NCBI RefSeq assembly: GCF_035825295.1
Contig: NZ_JAYMGI010000002.1
Coordinates: forward strand, 5,757,501 to 5,821,500
Reading direction: 5' to 3'
DNA: 64,000 nt
From: Actinacidiphila sp. DG2A-62
GTDB lineage: Bacteria; Actinomycetota; Actinomycetes; Streptomycetales; Streptomycetaceae
Within the stretch, counting starts at the first letter, position 1. Each line of letters opens with the position of its first letter. Position numbers and translations under genes: made by a program. This document shows, piece after piece, positions 24,071 to 34,222 of the stretch. The notes below the pieces were generated by a model that searched no databases, had not been told where the DNA came from, and saw only the letters and a list, made by a program, of their open reading frames with translations.

Positions 24071-24980
24071 GACCACGCAGACTCCCGTGGCCGCCCAGCC
24101 CGCCGCGGCCCCCGCGCTGCCGGAGACCGCCGAGAAGTCCCGCAGCCTGTGGAACGACGCCTGGCACGACCTGCGCCGCAAGCCGGTGTTTTACATATCC
24201 GCGCTGCTGATTCTCTTCCTGGTGGTCATCGCGATCTGGCCCGGCTCGATCGCCACCCAGGACCCGCTGGCGTGCAACCTGTCCAACTCCCAGCTGGGAC
24301 CGCGGGCCGGGCACCCGTTCGGCTTCGACACCCAGGGCTGCGACGTCTACACCCGCACGGTGTACGGCGCCCGCGCGTCGGTGTCGGTCGGCATCTTCTC
24401 CACCCTCGGGGTGGCGCTGCTCGGGTCGGTCTTCGGCGGCCTGGCCGGCTTCCTCGGCGGCATCTGGGACACCCTGATCTCGATGCTCGGCAACATCTTC
24501 TTCGGCATCCCGATCCTGCTCGGCGGCGTCGTCTTCCTGTCCGTGGTCAAGGGCGGCTCGGTCACCACCGTGTCGGCGTTCATGATCCTGCTGGGCTGGC
24601 CGCAGGTGGCCCGCATCGCCCGCGGCGCGGTGGTCACCGCCAAACAGCAGGACTACGTCCAGGCCGCCCGCGCGCTCGGCGCGAGCAACACCCGGATGCT
24701 GCTGCGGCACATCGCGCCCAACGCGCTGGCCCCGGTGATCGTGGTCTCCACCATCGCGCTGGGCACGTACATCTCGCTGGAGGCGACGCTGTCCTACCTG
24801 GGCGTCGGCCTGAAGCCGCCGGCGGTCTCCTGGGGCATCGACATCTCCGCCGCCTCCGAGCAGATCAACAACGCGCCGCACATGCTGCTGTGGCCGGCCT
24901 GCGCGCTGAGCATCACGGTGCTGGCGTTCATCATGCTCGGCGACGCGGTCCGCGACGCCCTCGACCCCAAGCTGCGCTAG
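24063..24980 (+). CDS. Oligopeptide ABC permease (OppC/DppC type), cassette 1
   Basis: A 305-residue second permease with an N-terminal soluble segment, the OppC_N block RSLWNDAWHDLRRKPVFYIS, then a domain with the EAA motif QDYVQAARALGASNTRMLLR. The loop HPFGFDTQGCDVYTRTVYGA is the hallmark of this subfamily. ATG 24063 lies inside the end of the previous gene. It pairs with the OppB-type permease to form the channel. Confidence 0.92.
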   Translation: MPETTQTPVAAQPAAAPALPETAEKSRSLWNDAWHDLRRKPVFYISALLILFLVVIAIWPGSIATQDPLACNLSNSQLGPRAGHPFGFDTQGCDVYTRTVYGARASVSVGIFSTLGVALLGSVFGGLAGFLGGIWDTLISMLGNIFFGIPILLGGVVFLSVVKGGSVTTVSAFMILLGWPQVARIARGAVVTAKQQDYVQAARALGASNTRMLLRHIAPNALAPVIVVSTIALGTYISLEATLSYLGVGLKPPAVSWGIDISAASEQINNAPHMLLWPACALSITVLAFIMLGDAVRDALDPKLR

Positions 24981-24991
24981 GGAGGCGTACG

Positions 24992-26020
24992 TTGACTGTC
25001 ATCGACGAGACTCCGGGCGCCGCCGCGCCCGCGGCCGGCACCGCACCGCTGCTGGACGTGCGCGACCTGCACGTGGAGTTCCACACCCGCGACGGCGTCG
25101 CCAAGGCCGTCAACGGCGTCAGCTACTCGGTGAACGCCGGCGAGACGCTCGCGGTGCTCGGCGAGTCCGGCTCCGGCAAGTCCGTGACCGCGCAGGCGGT
25201 GATGGGCATCCTGGACATGCCGCCGGGGCGCATCCCGCACGGCGAGATCCTCTTCCAGGGCCGGGACATGCTGAAGATGTCCGCCGAGGAGCGCCGCAAG
25301 ATCCGCGGCCGGAAGATCGCGATGATCTTCCAGGACGCGCTGTCCTCGCTCAACCCGGTGCTGTCGGTGGGCTACCAGCTCGGCGAGATGTTCCGGGTGC
25401 ACGAGGGGCTGTCCCGCAAGCAGGCCAAGGCCCGCTCCATCGAGCTGATGGACCGGGTGCGCATCCCCGCGGCCAGGGAGCGGGTGAACGACTACCCGCA
25501 CCAGTTCTCCGGCGGCATGCGCCAGCGCATCATGATCGCGATGGCGCTGGCCCTGGAGCCGGACCTGATCATCGCCGACGAGCCGACCACCGCGCTGGAC
25601 GTCACCGTGCAGGCCCAGGTCATGGACCTGCTGGCGGAACTGCAGCGCGAGTCCACGATGGGCCTGATCCTGATCACCCACGACCTCGGCGTGGTCGCCG
25701 ACGTCGCCGACAAGATCGCGGTGATGTACGCGGGGCGGATCGTGGAGACCGCGCCGGTGCACCAGATCTACCGCTCGCCGGCGCACCCGTACACCAAGGG
25801 CCTGCTCCAGTCGATCCCGCGGCTGGACCGCAAGGGGCAGGAGCTGTACGCGATCAAGGGGCTGCCGCCCAACCTGCTGCACATCCCCTCCGGCTGCGCC
25901 TTCAACCCGCGCTGTCCGGTGGCGCGGGACGTCTGCCGCACCGAGGTGCCGGCCCTGCAACGGGTCGGCGAGGGCCGCGGCAGCGCCTGCCACTTCTGGA
26001 AGGAGACCCTCGGTGAGTGA
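24992..26020 (+). CDS. Oligopeptide ABC ATPase (OppD/DppD type), cassette 1
   Basis: A 342-residue nucleotide-binding subunit. Walker [12 protein letters not shown], signature [15 protein letters not shown], Walker [14 protein letters not shown] and the H-loop [13 protein letters not shown] are present. The C-terminal oligopeptide-transporter extension has the cysteine set [15 protein letters not shown], found in members with an iron-sulfur site. The start is TTG at 24992, with GGAGG 6 nt upstream; no ATG or GTG fits better. It overlaps the next gene by 8 bp. Confidence 0.92.
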   Translation: MTVIDETPGAAAPAAGTAPLLDVRDLHVEFHTRDGVAKAVNGVSYSVNAGETLAVLGESGSGKSVTAQAVMGILDMPPGRIPHGEILFQGRDMLKMSAEERRKIRGRKIAMIFQDALSSLNPVLSVGYQLGEMFRVHEGLSRKQAKARSIELMDRVRIPAARERVNDYPHQFSGGMRQRIMIAMALALEPDLIIADEPTTALDVTVQAQVMDLLAELQRESTMGLILITHDLGVVADVADKIAVMYAGRIVETAPVHQIYRSPAHPYTKGLLQSIPRLDRKGQELYAIKGLPPNLLHIPSGCAFNPRCPVARDVCRTEVPALQRVGEGRGSACHFWKETLGE

Positions 26021-27053
26021 CCCGACGCAGGAGCCGATCCTCCAGGTGCGGAACCTGGTCAAGCACTTCCCGCTGACCCGGGGGATCGTGTTCAAGAAGC
26101 AGGTGGGCGCGGTCAAGGCGGTCGACGGGATCTCCTTCGACCTCTACCGGGGCGAGACGCTCGGCATCGTCGGTGAGTCCGGCTGCGGCAAGTCCACCGT
26201 CGCCAAGCTGCTGATGAACCTGGAGCAGGCCACGGCCGGCGAGGTCTTCTACAAGGGCGAGGACATCACCCGGCTGTCGGGCCGCGCGCTCAAGGCGGTG
26301 CGGCGCAACATCCAGATGGTGTTCCAGGACCCGTACACCTCGCTCAACCCGCGGATGACGGTCGGCGACATCATCGGCGAGCCGTTCGACATCCACCCCG
26401 AGGTCGCGCCCAAGGGGGACCGCCGCAAGCGGGTGCAGGAGCTGCTGGACGTCGTCGGCCTCAACCCCGAGTACATCAACCGCTACCCGCACCAGTTCTC
26501 CGGCGGCCAGCGCCAGCGCATCGGCATCGCCCGCGGCCTCGCGCTCAACCCCGAGGTGATCATCTGCGACGAGCCGGTCTCGGCGCTGGACGTCTCCGTG
26601 CAGGCGCAGGTGGTCAACCTGATGGAGAAGCTCCAGGACGAGTTCGGGCTGTCCTACCTCTTCATCGCGCACGACCTGTCGATCGTGCGGCACATCTCCG
26701 ACCGGGTCGGGGTGATGTACCTCGGGCGGATGGCCGAGATCGGCACCGACGAGGAGATCTACGAGCACCCCACCCACCCGTACACCCAGGCGCTGCTGTC
26801 GGCCGTGCCGGTCCCCGACCCCGAGGCCCGCGAGCACCGGGAGCGCATCATCCTGGCCGGCGACGTGCCCTCCCCGGCCAACCCGCCGTCCGGCTGCCGC
26901 TTCCGCACCCGCTGCTGGAAGGCCCAGGAACGCTGCGCGAGCGAGGAGCCGCTGCTGGCGGTGCCCGAGGTGTTCGCTGGGCGGCCGACGCCCGCCGCGC
27001 ACGAGTCGGCGTGCCACTTCGCCGAGGAGAAGCAGGTGGTTCCGGCGGCGTGA
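26013..27053 (+). CDS. Oligopeptide ABC ATPase (OppF/DppF type), cassette 1
   Basis: A 346-residue second ATPase with Walker [13 protein letters not shown], signature [15 protein letters not shown], Walker [13 protein letters not shown], and the C-terminal motif [18 protein letters not shown] 26013 overlaps the previous stop. Its 3' segment (26751-26938) is 185/188 identical in DNA to the same part of the cassette 2 gene, which suggests recent gene conversion. Last gene of the operon. Confidence 0.92.
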   Translation: MSDPTQEPILQVRNLVKHFPLTRGIVFKKQVGAVKAVDGISFDLYRGETLGIVGESGCGKSTVAKLLMNLEQATAGEVFYKGEDITRLSGRALKAVRRNIQMVFQDPYTSLNPRMTVGDIIGEPFDIHPEVAPKGDRRKRVQELLDVVGLNPEYINRYPHQFSGGQRQRIGIARGLALNPEVIICDEPVSALDVSVQAQVVNLMEKLQDEFGLSYLFIAHDLSIVRHISDRVGVMYLGRMAEIGTDEEIYEHPTHPYTQALLSAVPVPDPEAREHRERIILAGDVPSPANPPSGCRFRTRCWKAQERCASEEPLLAVPEVFAGRPTPAAHESACHFAEEKQVVPAA

Positions 27054-27078
27054 CGCCGCGGCGCGGGATGACGACGCC

Positions 27079-27119
27079 GTGTCGTGACACTGTGGCCAAC
27101 GCATTGGGTGTCGCGACAC
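27079..27119. promoter_or_regulatory. Twin palindromic operator upstream of cassette 2
   Basis: Two 12-bp sites, GTGTCGTGACAC (27079-27090) and GTGTCGCGACAC (27108-27119), share TGTCGnGACA; the second is a perfect palindrome. Their centres are 29 bp apart, close to three helical turns, as for cooperative repressor binding. The same sequence could fold as one long hairpin and act as a terminator of cassette 1. Confidence 0.5.
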
Positions 27120-27200
27120 GGGTCTGAATAAGTGCGTATTAGTCCTCCTTGATGTGTCATGGGTGCAAAGTGGCATTTGTTACCCTTGAGGAGGCACCCG

Positions 27201-28841
27201 ATGCGCGGAGCCACGCGCGTGAAGTGGGCCGTCGGCGTGACGGCGGTCGCCCTGACGGCTACGGCCTGCGGCGGCGGCACTGACAGCGGGAGCGGCGGCG
27301 GCAGCGGCGGCGGCATCGTCCGCGCCTCCTGGGGCGACCCGCAGAACCCGCTGGAGCCGGCGAACACCAACGAGGTGCAGGGCGGCAAGGTCCTCGACAT
27401 GATCTTCCGGGGTCTGAAGAAGTACGACCCGAAGACCGCCAAGGCCGAGAACATGATCGCCGACTCGATCACCAGCAGCGACTCGCAGAACTTCGACATC
27501 AAGCTGAAGTCCGGCTGGAAGTTCAGCAACGGCGAGCCGGTGAACGCCGACTCCTTCATCAACGCCTGGAACTACGACGCGCTGCTGAAGAACGCGCAGC
27601 TCAACGCCTCCTTCTTCAGCTACATCGACGGCTACGACAAGGTCCACCCGGACGCCGCCGGCGCCAGCTCCAGCGCCACCAAGCTCTCCGGCCTGCAGAA
27701 GGTCAACGACCTGGAGTTCAAGGTCAAGCTCAATCAGAAGTTCTCGCTGTGGCCCGAGACCCTCGGCTACTCGGCCTTCTACCCGCTGCCCAAGGCGTTC
27801 TTCTCCGACCACGCCGCCTGGCTGAAGAAGCCGATCGGCAACGGCCCGTACGAGATCTCCTCGTACACCAAGGGCAGCCAGATGAGCCTGCGCAAGTGGG
27901 ACGGCTACAAGGGTCCGGACGCGGCCCAGAACAACGGCGTGGACCTGCGGGTCTACACCGACAACAACACCGCGTACACCGACCTGCAGGCCGGCAACCT
28001 CGACCTGGTCGACGACATCCCGGCCAACCAGCTCAAGAACGTCAAGTCCGACCTCGGCAGCCGCTACATCAACGAGCCGGCCGGCATCATCCAGACCATC
28101 GCCTTCCCGCTGTACAGCGCCAAGTGGAAGCCGGCCAAGACCGCGCTGGTCCGGCAGGGCCTGTCGATGGCGATCAACCGCGAGCAGATCACCCAGCAGA
28201 TCTTCCAGAAGACCCGCACCCCCGCCACCGACTGGACCTCCCCGGTGCTCGGCGCGGCCGGCGGCTACCAGGCGGGGGTCTGCGGCGACGCGTGCACCTA
28301 CAACCCGACCAAGGCCAAGCAGCTCATCCAGCAGGGCGGCGGCCTGCCCGGCGGGAAGATCACCATCACGTACAACGCCGACACCGGCTCCCACAAGGAG
28401 TGGATCGACGCGGTCTGCAACAGCATCAACAACGCGCTGGGCAACAACAAGGCGTGCGTCGGCGCCCCGGTCGGCACCTTCGCCGACTTCCGGAACAAGA
28501 TCACCAACAAGCAGATGACCGACCCGTTCCGGGCCGGCTGGCAGATGGACTACCCGCTGATCCAGGACTTCCTGCAGCCGCAGTACTACACCAACGCCTC
28601 CTCCAACGACTCGCACTACAGCAGCGCGGCCTTCGACAACCTGGTCAACCAGGCCAACGCCGAGTCGGACAGCTCCGCCGCCGTCGGCAAGTTCCAGGAC
28701 GCGGAGAAGGTGCTGGCCAAGGACATGCCGGCGATCCCGCTGTGGTACCAGAACGGCAGCGCCGGCTACTCCAGCAAGCTCAGCAACGTGCTCCTCAACC
28801 CGTTCAGCGTCCCGGTCTACAACGAGATCAAGGTCAAGTGA
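27201..28841 (+). CDS. Oligopeptide-binding lipoprotein, cassette 2 (BldKB-like)
   Basis: A 546-residue peptide-binding lipoprotein, paralogous to the one at 21432. Lipobox ...TATACGGGT is followed by a Gly/Ser linker, then IVRASWGDPQNPLEPANTNE. The two share long stretches, but their signal and linker regions differ. ATG 27201 has GAGGAGGC about 8 nt upstream, better than the in-frame ATG at 27159. It heads the second five-gene operon behind twin palindromic operators and is followed by a hairpin. Confidence 0.9.
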   Translation: MRGATRVKWAVGVTAVALTATACGGGTDSGSGGGSGGGIVRASWGDPQNPLEPANTNEVQGGKVLDMIFRGLKKYDPKTAKAENMIADSITSSDSQNFDIKLKSGWKFSNGEPVNADSFINAWNYDALLKNAQLNASFFSYIDGYDKVHPDAAGASSSATKLSGLQKVNDLEFKVKLNQKFSLWPETLGYSAFYPLPKAFFSDHAAWLKKPIGNGPYEISSYTKGSQMSLRKWDGYKGPDAAQNNGVDLRVYTDNNTAYTDLQAGNLDLVDDIPANQLKNVKSDLGSRYINEPAGIIQTIAFPLYSAKWKPAKTALVRQGLSMAINREQITQQIFQKTRTPATDWTSPVLGAAGGYQAGVCGDACTYNPTKAKQLIQQGGGLPGGKITITYNADTGSHKEWIDAVCNSINNALGNNKACVGAPVGTFADFRNKITNKQMTDPFRAGWQMDYPLIQDFLQPQYYTNASSNDSHYSSAAFDNLVNQANAESDSSAAVGKFQDAEKVLAKDMPAIPLWYQNGSAGYSSKLSNVLLNPFSVPVYNEIKVK

Positions 28842-28848
28842 CGCCGGC

Positions 28849-28884
28849 CGGAGGCCGCACCGGGCACCCCCGGCGCGGCCTCCG
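28849..28884 (+). terminator. Hairpin after binding-protein gene, cassette 2 (attenuator)
   Basis: A 10-bp perfect stem, CGGAGGCCGC / GCGGCCTCCG, with a 16-nt loop starts 7 bp after the stop codon, at the same place as the hairpin in cassette 1. Confidence 0.55.
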
Positions 28885-28905
28885 CCCGCCTTCTCGGGAG
28901 GCTCC

Positions 28906-29829
28906 ATGGGACGCTATGTGATCCGGCGGCTGCTCCAGATGATCCCGGTGTTCATCGGCAGCACCTTCCTGATCTTCTTCATGGTGTACGCCCTCGGCGA
29001 CCCGGTGGCCGCGCTCTTCGGCGACCGGGCGCCCGACCCGGCGACCGCGGCGCAGATCAGGCACGACCTCTACCTCGACCACTCGCTGGGCGCGCAGTAC
29101 CTGCACTACATGAAGAACATCTTCCTCGGCGACTTCGGCACCGCCTTCAGCGGACAGCCCGTCACCGAGCTGATGGGCCAGGCGTTCCCGGTCACCATCC
29201 GGCTGACCATCGTCGCCATCCTCTTCGAGATCGTCATCGGCATCGCGCTCGGCGTGATCACCGGCATGCGCCGCGGCAAGCCGGTCGACACCGGCGTGCT
29301 GCTGCTGACGCTGGTGGTCATCTCGGTGCCGACCTTCGTCACCGGCTACGTGATGCAGTACATCTTCGGCGTCCAGCTGAAGTGGACCGCCTCCTCGGTC
29401 TCGCCCAGCGCGCCCTTCAACGAACTGGTCCTGCCCGGACTGGTGCTGGCCCTGGTCTCGCTGGCCTACGTGACCCGGCTGACCCGCACCTCCATCGCCG
29501 AGAACACCCGCGCCGACTATGTGCGCACCGCCGTCGCCAAGGGGCTGCCGCGCCGCCGGGTGGTCATCCGCCACCTGCTGCGCAACTCGCTGATCCCGGT
29601 GGTCACCTTCATCGGCACCGACATCGGCGCGCTGATGGGCGGCGCCATCGTCACCGAGCGGATCTTCAACATCCACGGCGTCGGCTACAACCTCTACCAG
29701 GGCATCCTGCGCAACAACTCACCCACGGTGGTCGGCTTCGTGACCATCCTGGTGCTGGTCTTCCTGGTGGCGAACCTGCTCGTCGACCTGCTCTACGCGG
29801 TCCTGGACCCGAGGATTCGCTATGCCTGA
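28906..29829 (+). CDS. Oligopeptide ABC permease (OppB/DppB type), cassette 2
   Basis: A 307-residue permease nearly colinear with the cassette 1 protein (MGRYVIRRLLQMIPVFIG, GDPVAALFGDRAPDPATAAQ, EAA loop ADYVRTAVAKGLPRRRV). The ATG is preceded by GGGAGG at about 6 nt. It overlaps the next permease gene by 8 bp. Conservation of length and overlap shows that the whole operon was duplicated. Confidence 0.92.
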   Translation: MGRYVIRRLLQMIPVFIGSTFLIFFMVYALGDPVAALFGDRAPDPATAAQIRHDLYLDHSLGAQYLHYMKNIFLGDFGTAFSGQPVTELMGQAFPVTIRLTIVAILFEIVIGIALGVITGMRRGKPVDTGVLLLTLVVISVPTFVTGYVMQYIFGVQLKWTASSVSPSAPFNELVLPGLVLALVSLAYVTRLTRTSIAENTRADYVRTAVAKGLPRRRVVIRHLLRNSLIPVVTFIGTDIGALMGGAIVTERIFNIHGVGYNLYQGILRNNSPTVVGFVTILVLVFLVANLLVDLLYAVLDPRIRYA

Positions 29830-30862
29830 ACGCGGCACCCCCGGCGGCCCGGGCGCACCCGGCGGCCCCGGAGACCCCGGCAATCCGCTGGACCCGCAGC
29901 AGGGCGCGATCGCCCCCGGCGGCGGCTACGGCGGCAGCATGGACCTGGCCGCCGCCGAGGCCGACACCCTGGAGAAGCGCGGCGGCGACGGCCAGGCGGC
30001 CGGCGGCCCCACCGGCAAGCCGCGCAGCCTGTGGTCCGACGCCTGGCGCGACCTGCGGCGCAACCCGATCTTCATCATCTCCGCGCTGATCATTCTCTTC
30101 CTGGTCTTCATCTCCATCTGGCCCGGCGCCATCGCCACCCAGGACCCGCTGAAGGCCAACCTCGCCAAGTCCCAGGCCGGGCCCGCCCCCGGCCATCCCT
30201 TCGGCTTCGACGAGCAGGGCCGCGACGTCTACACCCGCGTCGTCTACGGCGCCCGCGCCTCGGTCACCGTCGGCGTCTGCGCGACGGCCGGCGTGGTCAT
30301 CCTCGGCAGCGTGCTCGGCGGCCTGGCCGGCTTCTTCGGCGGCTGGTGGGACGCGATCCTCTCCCGGATCAGCGACGTCTTCTTCGGCATCCCGGTGGTC
30401 CTGGGCGGCCTGGTCTTCCTGTCCGTGGTCACCAACTCCACGGTGTGGCCGGTGGTCGGCTTCATGGTGCTGCTGGGCTGGCCGCAGATCGCCCGCATCG
30501 CCCGCGGCTCGGTGATCACCGCACGGCAGAACGACTACGTGCAGGCCGCCCGCGCGCTCGGCGCCGGCAACTCCCGGATGCTGCTGCGGCACATCGCGCC
30601 CAACGCGGTCGCGCCCGTCATCGTCGTCGGCACCATCGCGCTGGGCACGTACATCGCCCTGGAGGCGACGCTGTCCTACCTGGGCGTCGGCCTCAAGCCG
30701 CCCACCGTCTCCTGGGGCATCGACATCTCCGACGCGTCCAACCAGATCCGCAACGCGCCGCACATGCTGCTGTGGCCGGCCGGCGCGCTGAGCCTGACCG
30801 TGCTGGCGTTCATCATGCTCGGCGACGCGGTGCGCGACGCCCTCGACCCCAAGCTGCGCTGA
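29822..30862 (+). CDS. Oligopeptide ABC permease (OppC/DppC type), cassette 2, with Gly/Pro-rich N-terminus
   Basis: A 346-residue permease like the one at 24063 but with about 40 extra N-terminal residues, a cytoplasmic Gly/Pro-rich tail (GGPGAPGGPGDPGNP). The core has RSLWSDAWRDLRRNPIFIIS, the HPFGFDEQGRDVYTRVVYGA loop and the EAA motif NDYVQAARALGAGNSRMLLR. The tail is absent from cassette 1 and probably disordered. Confidence 0.92.
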   Translation: MPERGTPGGPGAPGGPGDPGNPLDPQQGAIAPGGGYGGSMDLAAAEADTLEKRGGDGQAAGGPTGKPRSLWSDAWRDLRRNPIFIISALIILFLVFISIWPGAIATQDPLKANLAKSQAGPAPGHPFGFDEQGRDVYTRVVYGARASVTVGVCATAGVVILGSVLGGLAGFFGGWWDAILSRISDVFFGIPVVLGGLVFLSVVTNSTVWPVVGFMVLLGWPQIARIARGSVITARQNDYVQAARALGAGNSRMLLRHIAPNAVAPVIVVGTIALGTYIALEATLSYLGVGLKPPTVSWGIDISDASNQIRNAPHMLLWPAGALSLTVLAFIMLGDAVRDALDPKLR

Positions 30863-30872
30863 GGAGCACGCG

Positions 30873-31925
30873 ATGGCCACCAGTGCCGAGATGACCCCGG
30901 TCCCCGAGCAGGACCCGGTCGCCGAGGGCGGCCCGCTGCTGGACGTGCGGGACCTGCACGTGGAGTTCCGCACCCGCGAGGGCATCGCCCACGCGGTCAA
31001 CGGCGTCAGCTACTCGGTGAACGCCGGCGAGACGCTCGCGGTGCTGGGCGAGTCCGGCTCCGGCAAGTCGGTGACCGCGCAGGCCGTCATGGGCATCCTC
31101 GACACCCCGCCCGGCTACGTCACCGGCGGCCAGGTGCTCTTCCAGGGCCGCGACCTGCTGACCATGTCGGCGGAGGAGCGGCGCAGGGTCCGCGGCGCCC
31201 GGATGGCGATGATCTTCCAGGACGCGCTGTCCTCGCTCAACCCGGTGCTGTCCGTCGGCGAGCAGCTCGGCGAGATGTTCCGGGTGCACCGCGGGATGTC
31301 CCGCAAGGACGCCCGCGCCAAGGCCGTGGAGCTGATGGACCGGGTACGCATCCCGGCCGCGCGCGAGCGGGTCAGGCAGTACCCGCACCAGTTCTCCGGC
31401 GGCATGCGGCAGCGGGTGATGATCGCCATGGCGATGGCGCTGGAACCCGAACTGATCATCGCCGACGAGCCGACCACCGCGCTGGACGTCACCGTGCAGG
31501 CCCAGGTGATGGACCTGCTCGCGGAACTCCAGCGCGAGTACAACATGGGCCTGATCCTGATCACCCACGACCTCGGCGTGGTCGCCGACGTCGCCGACAA
31601 GATCGCGGTGATGTACGCCGGGCGGATCGTGGAGACCTCCCCGGTGCACGACATCTACCGGGCGCCCGCCCACCCGTACACCAAGGGCCTGCTCGACTCC
31701 ATCCCCCGGCTGGACCAGAAGGGCCAGGAGCTGTACGCGATCAAGGGGCTGCCGCCCAACCTGCTGCACATCCCGCCCGGCTGCGCCTTCCACCCGCGCT
31801 GTCCGCGCGCCCGGCAGGTGTGCCGGACCGACATCCCGCCGCTGTACCGGGTGAGCACCGAGCGGGCGAGCGCCTGCCACTTCTGGAAGGAGACGCTCGA
31901 TGACGCAGGCGCCGACCAGGACTGA
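30873..31925 (+). CDS. Oligopeptide ABC ATPase (OppD/DppD type), cassette 2
   Basis: A 350-residue ATPase with Walker [12 protein letters not shown], signature [15 protein letters not shown], Walker [13 protein letters not shown] and the C-terminal cysteine motif [21 protein letters not shown] precedes ATG 30873. It overlaps the next gene by 26 bp. Confidence 0.92.
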   Translation: MATSAEMTPVPEQDPVAEGGPLLDVRDLHVEFRTREGIAHAVNGVSYSVNAGETLAVLGESGSGKSVTAQAVMGILDTPPGYVTGGQVLFQGRDLLTMSAEERRRVRGARMAMIFQDALSSLNPVLSVGEQLGEMFRVHRGMSRKDARAKAVELMDRVRIPAARERVRQYPHQFSGGMRQRVMIAMAMALEPELIIADEPTTALDVTVQAQVMDLLAELQREYNMGLILITHDLGVVADVADKIAVMYAGRIVETSPVHDIYRAPAHPYTKGLLDSIPRLDQKGQELYAIKGLPPNLLHIPPGCAFHPRCPRARQVCRTDIPPLYRVSTERASACHFWKETLDDAGADQD

Positions 31926-32979
31926 GCCGGCCGCGCAACCGGCGGCGGCCGGCCGCGAACCCGTCCTGCGGGTGCGGGGCCTGGTCAAGCACTTCCCGCT
32001 GACCCGGGGGATCGTCTTCAAGAAGCAGGTCGGCGCGGTGCAGGCGGTCGACGGCGTGGACTTCGACCTCTATCCGGGCGAGACGCTCGGCATCGTCGGC
32101 GAGTCCGGCTGCGGCAAGTCCACCGTGGCCCGGCTGCTGATGAACCTGGAGCAGCCGACCGCCGGCGAGATCATCTACAAGGGCGAGGACATCACCCGGC
32201 TGTCCGGGCGGGCCCTGAAGGCCGTCCGCCGCAACATCCAGATGGTGTTCCAGGACCCGTACACCTCGCTCAACCCGCGGATGACGGTCGGCGACATCAT
32301 CGGCGAGCCCTACGAGATCCACCCGGAGGTGGCGCCCAAGGGGGACCGCAGGCGCCGGGTGCAGGAGCTGCTGGACGTCGTCGGGCTCAACCCGGAGTAC
32401 ATCAACCGCTACCCGCACCAGTTCTCCGGCGGCCAGCGGCAGCGCATCGGCATCGCCCGCGGGCTGGCCCTGCGCCCCGAGATCATCGTCGCCGACGAGC
32501 CGGTCTCCGCCCTGGACGTCTCGGTGCAGGCGCAGGTGGTCAACCTGATGGAGAAGCTCCAGGACGAGTTCGGCATGGCGTACATGTTCATCGCGCACGA
32601 CCTGTCGATCGTGCGGCACATCTCCGACCGGGTCGGCGTGATGTACCTGGGCAAGATCGTGGAGCTGGGCGCCGACGAGGAGATCTACGAGCACCCCACC
32701 CACCCGTACACCCAGGCGCTGCTGTCGGCCGTGCCGGTGCCGGACCCGGAGGCCCGCGAGCACCGGGAGCGCATCATCCTGGCCGGCGACGTGCCCTCCC
32801 CGGCCAACCCGCCGTCCGGCTGCCGCTTCCGCACCCGCTGCTGGAAGGCCCAGGAACGCTGCGCCCTCGAAGAGCCGCTGCTCGCCGTCCCCGAGGTCTT
32901 CCGCGCCACCGCGGGCCCCGCGGAGCATCCCTCGGCGTGCCACTTCGCCGAGGAGAAACAGGTGGTCCCGGGGGACTGA
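31900..32979 (+). CDS. Oligopeptide ABC ATPase (OppF/DppF type), cassette 2
   Basis: A 359-residue ATPase with Walker [15 protein letters not shown], signature [15 protein letters not shown] and Walker [13 protein letters not shown]. The C-terminal region including [15 protein letters not shown] is almost identical to the cassette 1 gene at the DNA level (32677-32864). It ends the second operon and is followed by a strong terminator. Confidence 0.92.
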   Translation: MTQAPTRTEPAAQPAAAGREPVLRVRGLVKHFPLTRGIVFKKQVGAVQAVDGVDFDLYPGETLGIVGESGCGKSTVARLLMNLEQPTAGEIIYKGEDITRLSGRALKAVRRNIQMVFQDPYTSLNPRMTVGDIIGEPYEIHPEVAPKGDRRRRVQELLDVVGLNPEYINRYPHQFSGGQRQRIGIARGLALRPEIIVADEPVSALDVSVQAQVVNLMEKLQDEFGMAYMFIAHDLSIVRHISDRVGVMYLGKIVELGADEEIYEHPTHPYTQALLSAVPVPDPEAREHRERIILAGDVPSPANPPSGCRFRTRCWKAQERCALEEPLLAVPEVFRATAGPAEHPSACHFAEEKQVVPGD

Positions 32980-32997
32980 CCCGCCGGGCGCGCGAAA

Positions 32998-33042
32998 CGG
33001 CCCGTACCCGGGGTGGTGCTGGGGTGTTCCGGGTACGGGCCG
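32998..33042. terminator. Terminator between cassettes 2 and 3
   Basis: Perfect 14-bp arms CGGCCCGTACCCGG / CCGGGTACGGGCCG with a 17-nt loop lie between convergent operons and may act in both directions. Confidence 0.75.
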
Positions 33043-33088
33043 ATCCGAGCGGAGGTCGAACTGAGCCCGGGTCAATGGGCGGAAGACG

Positions 33089-34201
33089 TCAGTCCTCCTC
33101 AGTCCGCTCCTCCTCGATCGCGGTGAGCGCGGGGTCGAGGACGATGTCCTCGTCGCGCGCCGCGACCGTCGGCTCCTCGGGGAAGTGGCACGCCGTCAGG
33201 TGCCCGTCGGCGTTGCCGCCGATCTGCACCAGCGGCGGCTCCTCCGTCGCGCACTTGTCCTGCGCCTTCCAGCACCGGGTGCGGAAGCGGCAGCCGGACG
33301 GCGGGTTGATCGGCGACGGCACGTCGCCGGCCAGCCGGATGCGCTCCTTGCCGTCGTCGTCCGGGTCGGCCTCGGGCGCCGCGGACAGCAGCGCGTGGGT
33401 GTACGGGTGCCGCGGCCGGGTGTAGATCGACTCCCGGTCCCCGATCTCCACGATCTTGCCCAGGTACATCACCGCGATGCGCTGCGAGAAGTGCCGCACG
33501 ATCGCCAGGTCGTGCGCGATGAACAGGAACGCGATGCCGAGTTCCTTCTGCACCTTCTGCAGCAGGTTCACCACCTGCGCCTGGATGGAGACGTCCAGCG
33601 CCGAGACCGGCTCGTCCGCCACGATCAGCTTCGGGTCCAGGGCCAGCGCCCTCGCGACCCCGATGCGCTGCCGCTGGCCGCCGGAGAACTCGTGCGGGAA
33701 GCGGTTGTAGTGCTCCGGGTTCAGGCCGACGATCTCCAGCAGCTCGCGGACCCGCTTCTCCCGGCCGCCCGCCGGGTTGACGTCGTTGATCTCCATCGGC
33801 GAGGAGATGATCGTGCCGACCGTCTGCCGCGGGTTGAGCGAGGCATAGGGGTCCTGGAAGATCATCTGGATCTCGGACCGGATCGGCGCGAGCTGCTTGC
33901 GGTTGGAGTGGGTGATGTCCTGGCCCGCGTAGCTGACCCGGCCGGCGGTCGGCTCCAGCAGCCGGGTCACCAGCCGGCCGGTGGTCGACTTGCCGCAGCC
34001 GGACTCGCCCACCATGCCCAGCGACTCGCCGGCGTTGATGTGGAAGTCGATCCCGTCCACCGCGCGCACGTCGCCGACGTGCCGCTTGAAGATGAAGCCG
34101 CCGTTGATCGGGAAGTACTTCTGCAGGCCGGAGACCTCAAGCAGCTTCTCCCCGGTGCCGGGACGCGGCGTCGGGACCTTGTCCAGGGTCTGTTCACTCA
34201 T
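33089..34201 (-). CDS. Oligopeptide ABC ATPase (OppF/DppF type), cassette 3
   Basis: A 370-residue ATPase, last gene of the third peptide-import operon. Walker [15 protein letters not shown], signature [15 protein letters not shown], Walker [13 protein letters not shown] and the C-terminal [15 protein letters not shown] are seen. The acidic tail ([13 protein letters not shown]) is unique among the paralogues here. It starts 22 bp after the previous gene. Confidence 0.92.
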   Translation of the reverse strand: MSEQTLDKVPTPRPGTGEKLLEVSGLQKYFPINGGFIFKRHVGDVRAVDGIDFHINAGESLGMVGESGCGKSTTGRLVTRLLEPTAGRVSYAGQDITHSNRKQLAPIRSEIQMIFQDPYASLNPRQTVGTIISSPMEINDVNPAGGREKRVRELLEIVGLNPEHYNRFPHEFSGGQRQRIGVARALALDPKLIVADEPVSALDVSIQAQVVNLLQKVQKELGIAFLFIAHDLAIVRHFSQRIAVMYLGKIVEIGDRESIYTRPRHPYTHALLSAAPEADPDDDGKERIRLAGDVPSPINPPSGCRFRTRCWKAQDKCATEEPPLVQIGGNADGHLTACHFPEEPTVAARDEDIVLDPALTAIEEERTEED

Positions 34202-34222
34202 TGCTGTTCCCTCGACTCCTGG

